This document shows positions 45,143 to 56,000 of a stretch of DNA of 64,000 nt, one piece after another. The stretch is from assembly GCA_030512295.1 (NCBI GenBank), contig JAULSR010000007.1, positions 582,501 through 646,500 on the forward strand, given 5' to 3'. The notes beneath the pieces are model-generated. The model was not told the DNA's origin, did not search any database, and worked only from the letters and a program-made list of their open reading frames with translations. The stretch is from Bombardia bombarda (lineage: Eukaryota > Ascomycota > Sordariomycetes > Sordariales > Lasiosphaeriaceae). Made by a program: the position numbers and the translations under genes. How positions within the stretch are numbered: the first letter of the stretch is position 1; every line of letters starts with the position of its first letter.

Positions 45143-47470
45143 ATGGCCGGAGGAACAGGCAGCACCTCATCGTCCCTCACCTCGACGTCCCATACCCTCA
45201 CAAACGCCCCCGGCAGCAATACCAGCAGCAGCAACGGCAACGGCAACATGACGCAAACATCAGCAGCCGCAAATGGCACTTCTGCCCTCTCCGTCCTCCT
45301 CGACTCGGTCGCCCCCACAAACCGTCACGTCTTCATCCAGCCGTCCCCCCTGCTGCCCGCCGGTTCGCTGCAGCTGGCCAAAGAGACACTCGACGCCCTC
45401 GCCGGCGCAGTCAGCGATCAGCAGCAGGTCAGAGTCCGGGATGCCAAAAAGCGCAAGCGGGAGGCTGGCGGCGCCGGCCAGGACAAGGATGCCGTCTTGA
45501 AGATCAGGAAGCTCTACATTGATGGCTTCGAGACGGGCCAGATCTGGCAGCAGGCGAAAAAGATTATCCAGAGCACGCTGAAGGAGTCTTCTCAGATGCT
45601 CGAGGAGCTCGAGGACAGCGGAGAGGTGGGCGATGAGGAGGATGTTACCAGGGCGATTGAGTTTGGAAAGGATGGGTTTGAGGTTGGCTCTGATAATGGG
45701 TCCGCCAGCGCTAGCAGCGAGGAGGCGGGAAGCGATGATGCTGATACAGAGGAGAGTGAGGGGGATGATGAGGATGAGGAGAGCGAGGATGAGGAGGTTG
45801 ATGGTGAGATTTCTGGAGAGGAGGGAGTTGAGGTAGATGATGAGGAGGAAGACGACGAGGACGAGGAGGAGGGAGAAGATGAGGACGAGGAGGAAGAAGA
45901 GGACGACGACGACGACGACGTACGAGGAGCAGAGTTTGTGCAAGACCCCAATGGCCTTAACGACGGCTTCTTCTCGCTCGAAGAGTTCAACAAGCAAAGT
46001 CAGTTCTTCGAGGCACAGGACGCGCGCGCAGACCCCAATACGGACGACTTCAGTGACGATGAGTCAGTAGACTGGCACGCAGACCCCATGTCTGCGACGG
46101 CTGTCAAGGGAGAGCACGCCGGGGAGGAGGATGAAGACGAAGAGGACGAAGATGAGGATGTAGACATGGAAGACGCGCCTTCGTTTGACAAGAAGAAGGG
46201 CAAGAAGAATGCCAAGGCTGCTATTGAGGATGAGGAAGAGGAGGAAGAAGACGATGAAGACCAAGGTGTAGCAGGTGGTCTCGACCTCGACCTCGATCTC
46301 ACCGCAAACGACGTCTATTACAAGGACTTCTTTGCCCCGCCTGCGAGGAAAAACAGGCCCGGCAGCCACAGGACAGGCCCCAAGAACCTTCCGTTTGAGA
46401 GGCCAACAGCAGCTGATGTGGAAAGAGCTGAGAACGACGTCAGGCGTGATCTCTTTGACGATCTCTCAGAGCGCTCTGACTCGGATGACGAGGCGCTATC
46501 CGACGTCTCGGCCGGCAACCCCAAGTCCCGCCGCTCTGCCCACGAGCGCCAGCAGGCCAAACTCGCCGAGAATATCCGCAAGCTTGAGGCTGAGCTAGTG
46601 GCCAAGAGGGCGTGGACGCTGGCTGGCGAGGCGACGGCAGCCGATCGGCCCGTCAACTCGCTGCTCGAGCAGGACCTCGACTTCGAGCACGTCGGCAAGC
46701 CCGTGCCCATCATCACTGAGGAGGTGTCCGAGTCCATCGAGGAGCTCATCAAGCGCCGCATCCTGGCGCAGGAGTTCGACGAGCTGCTCCGCCGGAGGCC
46801 CGAGGACCTGGGCACGTCGACGAGGCGCGGCCTGGTCGACATCCAGGACACCAAGGGCAAGCAGAGTCTCGCTGAAATCTATGAGGAGGAGCACATCAAG
46901 GCGGCCAACCCCGACGGCTACGTCAGCCAGGTGGACGACAAGCTCCGCAAGGACGAGGAGGAGATCAAGGCCATGTGGAAGGACGTCTGCGGCAAGCTGG
47001 ACGCGCTCAGTAGCTGGAGCTACAAGCCCAAGCCGGCGGCACCGACGCTCACTGTCGTGTCTGATGTGGCCACGGTCGCTATGGAGGATGCTCAGCCCAC
47101 GACGGCGCAGGGCGTGGCCGGCGGCGAGAGCATGATTGCGCCTCAGGAGGTGTACGCCCCCGGCAAGGAGAACGCGGGTCACGGAGAGGTGGTGGCCAAG
47201 AGCGGCCTGCCCATCGCACGACAGGAGATGACGCGCGAGGACAAGTTGCGGAGACGTAGACGCGAGAAGGAGAGGATCCGCAAGGCGGGCGGTTTGGACG
47301 CGACTAAGAACATGAGCCGCGGCGCACAGGCGAGGAAGGAGACGATGAGCGAGTTGAAGAAGGGAGGCGTCACGGTGATTAATCGCAAGGGTGAGCGGAT
47401 GGGTCTGGATGGAAAGAAGGCGCCGACTGAGGGGACGAAGGCGCCTACAAGTGGGAGCTACAAGTTATAG
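45143..47470 (+). CDS. MPP10: U3 snoRNP component Mpp10
   Basis: Nucleolar protein of the small-subunit processome, needed with Imp3 and Imp4 for early 18S rRNA cleavages. One exon of 775 residues. Family signatures are NDVYYKDFFAPPARK near the middle, SLAEIYEEEHIKAANPDGY, and the basic C-terminal block EMTREDKLRRRRREKERIRK. Two very acidic segments (about residues 155-262 and 320-375) contain long Glu/Asp runs, as is usual for Mpp10. FFSLEEFNKQSQFFE is another conserved stretch. I choose the ATG at 45143 (MAGGTGS) because it is preceded by a favourable A-rich context; in-frame upstream sequence lacks an ATG nearby. It is followed on the same strand by the complex I subunit gene. Confidence 0.95.
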   Translation: MAGGTGSTSSSLTSTSHTLTNAPGSNTSSSNGNGNMTQTSAAANGTSALSVLLDSVAPTNRHVFIQPSPLLPAGSLQLAKETLDALAGAVSDQQQVRVRDAKKRKREAGGAGQDKDAVLKIRKLYIDGFETGQIWQQAKKIIQSTLKESSQMLEELEDSGEVGDEEDVTRAIEFGKDGFEVGSDNGSASASSEEAGSDDADTEESEGDDEDEESEDEEVDGEISGEEGVEVDDEEEDDEDEEEGEDEDEEEEEDDDDDDVRGAEFVQDPNGLNDGFFSLEEFNKQSQFFEAQDARADPNTDDFSDDESVDWHADPMSATAVKGEHAGEEDEDEEDEDEDVDMEDAPSFDKKKGKKNAKAAIEDEEEEEEDDEDQGVAGGLDLDLDLTANDVYYKDFFAPPARKNRPGSHRTGPKNLPFERPTAADVERAENDVRRDLFDDLSERSDSDDEALSDVSAGNPKSRRSAHERQQAKLAENIRKLEAELVAKRAWTLAGEATAADRPVNSLLEQDLDFEHVGKPVPIITEEVSESIEELIKRRILAQEFDELLRRRPEDLGTSTRRGLVDIQDTKGKQSLAEIYEEEHIKAANPDGYVSQVDDKLRKDEEEIKAMWKDVCGKLDALSSWSYKPKPAAPTLTVVSDVATVAMEDAQPTTAQGVAGGESMIAPQEVYAPGKENAGHGEVVAKSGLPIARQEMTREDKLRRRRREKERIRKAGGLDATKNMSRGAQARKETMSELKKGGVTVINRKGERMGLDGKKAPTEGTKAPTSGSYKL

Positions 47471-48179
47471 GTTGGCTGTAGGTAGGATGGGGTGGTTGAT
47501 GGAGAGGTATTGTGATTTTTTAAATTATCAAGGGCACATGGCTGCCTCCAGTTGCTGTTGTCTCGGGCGAATGAAAAACAAAACAGTTGCATATTTACGG
47601 GATTGCGATTACTTGATAGACTTTTGGGGTTGGTTCTGTTCTTTTTTATTTACATCTACCAGCAAGTGTGGAAAGGTACTTGAACATGTCCTACTGACCT
47701 ATGGTGTTCTGAAAGTGACAGATAGGTATGCTGATATTTTATGAAGTTTTGAAGTGAACCTGGAGCTTTGTATCTCTAGATCAAGGGACTGTCGTGGTGT
47801 AATGAACAGACCGCCACCGAGAATTATCGATGACAATAACGGTGATGGTAAATCGAGCATGTTTGGTTGGAAAAATGACGCTAGTGGAGCTTCTTTGCCT
47901 GATTGACCAATGATGGCACGGCAGATTGTGCTTAGCGCACTGGCCAGGGCTCCCGGGATTGGGCCGGGGGGGGGGGGCGAAAAGCAACGACCAAGCTCGA
48001 CGTCGACCCGTCAGTGTTTCAATCGTCGTGTGGGGGATTTGATTGAGTGAGCGCCCTTTTGGATCGCGACTGACCCGACCCGCCCTTCACCTCGACCAGC
48101 GACCGACTGACCGAAACTCCTCTCCACTCTCCCTCCCCGTGGAGCGACTCGATTGAAAACCACCGACACACATCTCACA
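47471..48179. other. Intergenic region between Mpp10 and the complex I subunit
   Basis: Should hold the 3' UTR of Mpp10 and the promoter of the next gene, both plus-strand. It contains a G run at 47966-47977 and no recognisable gene. Confidence 0.6.
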
Positions 48180-49016
48180 ATGCTTTCCTCCGCGAGGACA
48201 GGCGCCTCGCTGGCGCTCCGAGGTAGGCAATGAATCCAGACGGTGCGGTGCAATACAGTGATATGTGGAAAAATACATGGGGAGTTCAATTGCTGACGGG
48301 AACCGATTGCAGCAGCCAAGCCGGCCTCCGCCCAGCTTGTCCCCTTCCGCATCGCCGCCGCCTCCATCTCGTCCTCGTCGCGCAAGGACGCCGCCAGCGC
48401 AGTCCAGCCCCATGGTGCCCACGGTGGCCTCGCCAAGCGCGAGCGTAGAGAGGTGCCCCTCCCCAGCCAGGAGGGCACCAAGGGCGTTGTGCAATATGCT
48501 CTGTATGGTTTTCTCTCCTTCCGTGTTCAACAACAATAAAGAACTAATAGTGTACCCTCCCCCAGCACAACCCTCGACCAAATCACCAACTGGGCCCGCC
48601 AGTCCTCCCTCTGGCCCATGACGTTCGGCCTCGCCTGCTGCGCCGTCGAGATGATGCACTTGTCCACCCCACGGTACGACCAGGATCGCCTCGGAATCAT
48701 TTTCCGTGCCTCCCCGCGCCAGTCGGACGTCATGATCGTCGCCGGCACCCTGACCAACAAGATGGCGCCCGCCCTGCGCCAGGTCTACGATCAGATGCCC
48801 GAGCCCCGCTGGGTCATCTCGATGGGCTCGTGCGCCAACGGCGGCGGCTACTACCACTACAGCTACAGCGTCGTGCGCGGCTGCGACCGCATCGTCCCTG
48901 TCGATGTCTACGTGCCCGGCTGCCCGCCCACGAGCGAGGCCCTCATGTATGGCATCTTCCAGCTGCAGAGGAAGATGCGGAATACAAAGATTACCCGCAT
49001 GTGGTATCGCAAGTGA
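48180..49016 (+). CDS. NADH:ubiquinone oxidoreductase PSST subunit (NDUFS7/NuoB)
   Basis: Mitochondrial complex I subunit that carries iron-sulfur cluster N2 and forms part of the ubiquinone site. Exons: 48180-48222, 48313-48502 and 48566-49016, giving 227 residues. The first about 50 residues are Ala/Ser/Arg-rich ([14 protein letters not shown]) and form a mitochondrial presequence. Cluster ligands are visible: the Cys-Cys pair in [14 protein letters not shown], the Cys in [13 protein letters not shown] and the Cys in [13 protein letters not shown]. The second exon begins at a tandem acceptor (GCAGCAG), so one alanine may be optional. It converges with gamma-tubulin downstream. Confidence 0.97.
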
Positions 49017-50030
49017 GTGGGCAGACTGGTGGAGAGAGGTGTGGAAGTGTTGGAGATGGACAAAAAGGTTCTGCTATGGGGGAGAACGAAAGGCGGAATA
49101 AAGGGAACGAGGAAAGAAGAGGGGAGGTGGGAGAATGGGAGAATGGGAGAGTTGTTTTGCTGGGACCCCTTTTTTTATATCCATACGCCATCCGCGCACG
49201 GCATTGTGTATATATACATAGAGTCTGGAATGCCGAGCGGATGTTGCTGCTGCTACTGCTGCTGCTGCTCCTCAGGTATCAGCTTTTCGAATGCAAACGG
49301 GGCGGGGCTGTACAAGTACAATGTGTTCTGTCACACACCTTTTTGATAAACAGAAAATAGAACTGAAAAAGGAGGAAGTGGTTAGTATTTTGGAGTGATG
49401 GAGGCTTTTATGTTACATCTGGGTTCTGGGTCTGTATGTGAAGGGATATAATGATGATTGAATTATGTTTTGATGGGGTAGACTCAGTAACAAGTCGTCT
49501 TTCATCCAAGATTCGCACTCTAAACTAGTCTGATAGATCAAGGCAGTGTTTTAGGGAAGCACATCAATATGAGCATGTACATATATACATATGCAAAGAC
49601 GCGTCGATGATGTACCTAAACAACTATATTAATCACCATGCAAAGAAGAGGTTGTGTCAAAAGGTAGAATTTGATATCGTCGCAGGCCCTGCCTCCCTGG
49701 CGCCTCCCTTCCAGCCTGCCATTGATTCGTTTTCCCCTCCATGTCCTGGACGCCCAAAAAAGAAAGAAGTATATACAAACCGAGACACCATTACTCCTGG
49801 GACTAGACAGGCCGCCTAAGAGATAGAAGACAAGAAAGAAAGAAACCACCCACCCACCAACTCACTCACCCACTCACTATGGATCAGATCTCACTCAATC
49901 CCTGATCCCGTTCATCAGCCATACAGCTAGCTATGCATGCGTATTTAAACCAGGCCCCTCGCTGTTCAAAATCCGACAAGAAGAGAAAATAAAACAAAAA
50001 CAGAGGATGAAATGATACTCGGTACTGGGC
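49017..50030. other. Convergent intergenic region, 3' UTRs
   Basis: Lies between convergent genes. A GCT/CTG-type run at 49243-49268 and A+T-rich sequence at 49400-49620 are the only features. The plus-strand frame at 48830-49360 is an out-of-frame shadow of the complex I gene running into its 3' UTR. Confidence 0.6.
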
Positions 50031-51623
50031 CTAGTTCATCCTCCTGTCCGCATCAGCCGTGAGCGGGTCCTTGTCATTGCTCCCAAGGTCCGGGTTGAGG
50101 TAGTTTGCGTCCTCGGCGGCCTCGTACTCGGCGATGAGCGACATGACCACCTCGCGGGCCTCGTCAAACTCGTTGAGGTTGTCGGCAAAAGGGGCGGTCT
50201 TCTTATAGCCCTCCATGAAGGCGTTGCGCTTGCGCATGCCGTCGTATTGCCTGACGATTCGTTTGAAGAGCTGGGAGCAAGTATCAGTTAGTGGGTGTAA
50301 GGAAAAAAGAAAAGAGGGAGGATAGTTACCGTGGCAATACTGGTATGGTTGGCCAACATCAGCCCGCTGACTCTGTGTGCCATGGGAATGTATGGGCTCC
50401 TCTTGGTCAGGGCAACCTGGATGCTTGCGGGTCCCCAGGGGATGAAGGTGGCCAGCCGCCGCTCTCGAATACGCAGCAGACTCTTGTGCACGTCGGTAGG
50501 GTCGACCTCACCCTGGATGACGTTCAAGATGGAAATGTAGCAGCTCTTCTTGCCGGGCACGGTCGATACCATGCGGTTCTTGGGCTGCAGCAGGCGGCGC
50601 ATCACGTCGAGCACCGTGGTCTTGCGCACCGTCTTGGCCTGCTCGACCTGGTCGCCTGTGAAGGGAGTGTACGAGGTCATGAGGAAGTGGCAGCGAGGTG
50701 TGGGAATTAGCGAGGCCAAGATGCTGACCAGGTCGTTGTGCATGTAGCCGGGATAGCGGAGGGTGGTGGTGCTGGCCGACATGACGGTGGAGACGAGCTG
50801 GTTGGTCTGCTGGAACGAGGGCTCCTGGACGTGCAGGCGGTCAGCGGCGATGTGCGAGAGGGCGCCGTTGTCAAGCACGACGACCGAGTCGGCGTTCTGG
50901 GTCAGACGGCGCATGGCGAGCAAGCTGTTGTAGGGGTGGACGACCACGTCGCCCGAGTTGGTGGTGTCGGGGAAGACAGAGTAGGTCTGGATGATCTTCT
51001 TGGGGAAGCGGTCGTTGAGGCGTTCGAGCAGGAACGAGCCCAGGCCGGAGCCGGTGCCGCCGGCGATGGAGTGCAGCATCATGAAGCCCTCGAGGGAGTC
51101 GCTGCCGTCGGCCTCGCGGTCAATCATCTCCATGATCTCCTCGTGCACCTGCTCGCCCGTCTGGTAGCCATCGCCCCAGTTGTTGCCGGCGCCGACGCCG
51201 CTCTTGCCGATGTAGAAGTTCTCGGGGTTGTAGATGTTCTTGTAGGGGCCTGTCTGGATGCTGTTGATGACGCGGGGCTCGAGGTCGATGAGGATGGCGC
51301 GCGGGATGTAACGCGTGTCATCGCTCTGGTAGTAGAAGACATCCTTGCGATCGCCGCCCTCGGTCGCAAAATCCTCGAGGTTTCCATCCTGGCTGATTCC
51401 GTGTTCCTGGCAGAGCTGCTGCCAGAACTGGCTGCCAACTTTCGGCGAGTGTTGTTAGGGTGGGAGTTTAAGAGGCAGACAGACACGGTTGGGTTGGACA
51501 CTAACTGCTGTTGCCGCACTGGCCGGCTTGGATTGTGATGATTTCTCTGCCAAAAAGTGTCAGTAACCTTGTCTTGTGTCGTTGCGTTTCTTGGGCAATG
51601 GCTTGGGTGCCGTACCTGGGCAT
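50031..51623 (-). CDS. Gamma-tubulin
   Basis: Nucleates microtubules at spindle pole bodies as part of the gamma-tubulin complex. Exons on the minus strand: 51623-51616 (8 nt), 51546-51506, 51438-50330 and 50270-50031, giving 465 residues. The splices produce [18 protein letters not shown], the correct gamma-type N-terminus. The GTP-binding loop [10 protein letters not shown] is present. Gamma rather than alpha or beta identity rests on [57 protein letters not shown] and [20 protein letters not shown]. The C-terminus lacks the acidic tail of alpha and beta tubulin and ends DADRRMN. Introns have standard borders (GTACGG, GTTAGT and GTAACT donors). The first exon contributes only Met-Pro and part of Arg. 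Confidence 0.97.
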
Positions 51624-53010
51624 TATGGCGGCATTTGCAACAATGCGACGACGACGAGACTCTCGCAAATGGGTGGTTGTGGAATCATCGACACGTCTCG
51701 ACGGGCGACAGGGCAGCGGGCTGTTTCGCGACGCGATTTTGCGACCCCGCCGGGCGGTTTTGGAGGGGCACAATTTACTGTGTAGCAGCTACCAACCACG
51801 GCACAGTGTGAACCGTGCTATATTATTCACCATATAGTGCCAAATCAGGCTAGAGGTCGTGTGGTATCGCCGCTTCTGGGCGGTCGGCATTCATTAGAGT
51901 CATTTGGGTGTCACAGGGACCCCCTGCATTGGACATGCATCATTTTTATTATGAGGTAACCATGAATCCAGCTTGGTGTGGAACAGCAATGACTTCATTT
52001 TGATTTTCGGAGATATATCATATTGCCTTGCCCACCGCCGGTATGAGAAGAAGTTGCAATGGCACGCGGCAGAACTTACAAGACACAAGGTCATTGCTTC
52101 TAGAGGTCCCTAACGGCGGCACCCGAGGATATGAAACAATAATGATCAATAATAAGTATCCTCTGCGACTTATGTAACTAGTCAGGGTTGTAACCGGTAT
52201 AACCTTGCCATAGCCGTGGAGGCCCGGGCTTCTCCAGGTTCCCAATCGTTGAATTCAGGGGTGGTAGCCCAGGTGCCGCTCGAGCCATGTGCTAACCGAC
52301 CTCGCTCGACAACGCCGGGGCCAGTATACTATTAATTTATTATTGTCCGTATTGATCAGTGTCTGCTGTTGGGACCGTTTGTTTGATTTATTAAAATACT
52401 TAGAACCCAACAACTCGGGACTGTCAGTTGAGGTGGCGATATAATTAAAGGTGACCGACCTGTCTGTCCTCTCTTGTTCCAGATTCCGGTTCTCGACTCG
52501 CCACATGGAACCTGAGCAATCAATTCATTGCCGTCGCCAGTGACGTTTTTCGGTATTGACAGGTGCTACGGCGTTGCATCCGATACGCCAGTCCAACTGC
52601 TCACCTGCACCTCCCTTCTGTCAGTCGACACTACCAAGTACCTGACTACCACAATATTCGTATATCCGCTAGACCTGCCTTGGTTCATCGTTCTAGGTAC
52701 ATCCATAGTCGGTTGCGCACCTGCCACGAAACACCACGACGCGAAACGGCAAACTGACCTTTGCACCTATTTCGTGCCCAGACGCCACCGCCATCGGCCG
52801 GTGCAATTCGTCTGTCGCGTCTTTTGTCGTCCTTGAAGGGATTGCGGGATGTTGCGTTATCGAGGATCATCATCACCATCCCACCATCCCCGAACCACAT
52901 CACAGCATCGGATTCGGAACCAGTCGGTCAACGACAGCGTCAGAACAAGTCAGAGTCAGACAAGCTAATCTCAATTTTAATCATCATCCCATCATAATCA
53001 CATCTTAACC
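51624..53010. other. Divergent promoter region between gamma-tubulin and phospholipase D
   Basis: The flanking genes diverge. Non-coding sequence with an A+T-rich part at about 52310-52460 and no recognisable gene. The 200 nt before 53011 are rich in ATCATC-type words and look like a leader. Confidence 0.6.
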
Positions 53011-56000
53011 ATGGCCGAGACAACGGCAAACCATCGTCAGCAAGACCACAGCGGTCCCACTGGCCTGGCACGAATCACCGAACTCCCTTCCATTCCCCAA
53101 GCTCGCGCCCTTGGCAGCACCCCCGCCGCTTCCGCTTCCGCTTCCGCTTCCGCTTTCGCCGCCGCCGCTCCCTCTCCCATCGGCTCCGACCGCTTCGACT
53201 TTGCATCCAAGTCACCCGGCTCTGCATCCAACGAAACCCCACCAGCCGACTACATGAACGGCGGCCTGCCCCACGAGCGCATTTCCCCTCCTGCCGAGAA
53301 ACCCCAGACCGCTGCATGGCCGTCCTCGGCTTTGCGCATCGACCTCCCTCCCGCCGGGCCCGCTACAGAACCGCTCCCACAATCATCAACCCTACATACG
53401 CCCACCACTGCTACATTCCTAGCACAGAGCCCCGAGCTGGTTCCCTCGTCGCCACCTGGCCGCCGCTCCGTTCAGTTTGCTCGCGGTGGTGCAGGTGGTG
53501 ACGATGCCGTGCTACAGGACCCGCCACCCATCTCACATTCAAGAAGCGGCTCGTGGGATACGCGGGATGCCGTGACCAAGCTTCGCGGTTCAAGCTTCAT
53601 GACACGACTCAAGGAGCTCGCCGTGCCCAGCAGCAGTGCCACCACTTCGTCTTCCGGTCAACAATTCAGGCCACCAGGGTTCCCCGATCTCGCATCTGGA
53701 GCCAGCTCGCCCACCATAACCCGCCAGGGCACAAGAGTCACAACTGCCACTCGTGCTGCTACCGAGGATGCTGGGAGCGACGCGGATGCGGACGCCGATG
53801 CCGAGGAGACGGCGGACGAGAACAATAACTGGGAAGAGCAGCTGGCCAAGGCGAAGCAGCGGCGGAAGAGAAGGATGCGCAGGCCCAAGCTGGAGAGCTT
53901 CTCGACGCCGAACACGCCGAGGATTGGTATGGGCGGGGAGCTGTCTGGCGGGCATAGCCGGCTGGGGGGATTTTTGAGACGGCCGACAATGACGGATGTG
54001 ACCGCCTCAGCCGACAGAGTTGCCGGGCTATCGGAGGGCGAGGGTAGGGACCAGCTCACGAGGGAGCTCGAGGTGAGAAGGGGGAGTCTGTGGACGGGAC
54101 ATGGGGATATGGAGGATGTTGAGAGTCCCTCAGGGAGGAAGATTGGGAGACACTTCAGGAGAATTTCTAATTTTGGTGGAGGAGGAGGAGGAGGAGGTGG
54201 CGGAGGGGGGGTTTCTGATGGGGATGCTATGACACCCAGAAGGCCATTCTTTGGAGGGGGTGATCGGGCTTCGACGTTTGGTGCGCAAAAGTGGCGGCAG
54301 GTAAAGAATACGTTAAAGCTGTTGCGCCAGAAGAAAGAGGAGCAGTTTGATTACTACAAGAGTGCCGAGTTGATGGCGGAGCTACGAGCGGTGGCGCCGG
54401 CGGTGCTGATCCTCGCCAGTATGATCCAGCGAGACGAGCATGGCAATAAGAGGATCCCCGTGCTGCTCGAACAGCTGCGCTTGCGCATCAAGGATAGCGC
54501 CCCCGTGCAGGGCAAGGACAGCGAGCGCCACTGGCTGTTTACAATCGAGCTCGAGTACGGCAGTGGCCCAAGCCAGATGAAATGGACCATCAAGCGAACG
54601 ATCAAGGAGATTCTGAACCTGCACTGGAAGTACAAGTTGACCTTGAGCAATGAGAAGTTCCCGACGAACCGCCTGGATTTGGGAACCAAGCCGAAGCAGC
54701 CTAGATTTCCGCTAAGTGCTTTCCCATATCTGAGAGGGGTGAGAGGCGTCAATGAAGATGATGAGGAAGATCTACCGGAGCCGGGGAGGATTGGCGAGGA
54801 CACGGCGGGTGAAATTACGGCGGGTGAGGCGACTGTCGCCGAGGGGACTGACGCTGAAGGACGCCCACAAATACATAAGAAAAAGTCTCGCATGGCGGTG
54901 CTTGGTGGCAGACGCAAGACCTCGGTAATGGGGTCCACGGCGGATCTTTCCCAATCGGTGGCTGATGCTGCCGCTGCACGGAGGAGATATATCGAGCGCC
55001 AGCAGCGGATGCTGGAGAAGTATCTGCAGGAGATGATTCGCTGGCTCATGTTTCGTGCAGACAGCAACCGCCTCTGTCGGTTCCTCGAGCTCTCGGCGCT
55101 CGGGGTACGGCTGGCTGCTGAGGGCAGCTATCACGGCAAGGAATGTTACCTGCATATTCAGAGCTCCAAGGGCCTCGACTTTCGGCGCGTATTGACCCCA
55201 GGCAGGGTGATTGCCAGACACACACGCAAGTGGTTCCTGGTGCGCCAGAGCTATATTGTCTGTGTGGAGTCGCCTGAGAATATGAACATCTATGATGTCT
55301 ATCTTGTTGATCCGAAGTTTGTTCTTGTTTCTAAGAAGAACAAGAGCCGATTTCTGTCGGCCAGCAGGTATAACGACAAGGAAAAGGAGGACGACATTGA
55401 GAACTTTGACCTGACGGCCAAGGCGCCACCGCAGAAGCACCATACTCTCAAAATTCTGACGTCGGAGAGGAAGGTCAAGCTCTTCTCACCGAATCAACAC
55501 CTCATTCAGCAATTTGAGGAGTCCATCCTGGAGATGCTGCGCAGCACGCCCTGGCATCAGCGGAACAGATTCAACAGTTTTGCGCCAGTCCGGACGGGCG
55601 TATATGCACAGTGGCTGGTAGACGGACGGGACTACATGTGGAACGTGTCGCGCGCCATCAGCATGGCCAAGGATGTTATTTACATTCACGACTGGTGGCT
55701 GAGCCCGGAGCTATACATGCGGCGGCCGGCCTGCATCAGCCAGAAGTGGCGGCTTGACCGGCTACTGCAGAGGAAGGCCCAAGAGGGCGTCAAGATCTTT
55801 GTCATTGTCTACAGAAATGTGGAGGCCGCAGTCCCCATCGACTCGGAATACACAAAGTTCTCGCTGCTGAATCTGCATCCCAACATCTTTGTGCAGCGAT
55901 CGCCGAATCAGTTCAAGAAGAACCAGTTCTTTTTCGCCCACCACGAGAAGATTGTCATTGTCGATCATGATATTGCCTTTGTGGGCGGCATCGATCTTTG

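Noticed and set aside
45260..45997. 245-codon minus-strand frame rich in Leu/Val/Ile that could look like a membrane protein
   Set aside because: Antisense to the acidic GAG/GAT-rich part of Mpp10; the hydrophobic residues are the complement of Glu/Asp codons.
50738..51538. 266-codon plus-strand open frame
   Set aside because: Antisense to gamma-tubulin; Val/Ala/Gly/Asp-rich composition typical of antisense shadows.
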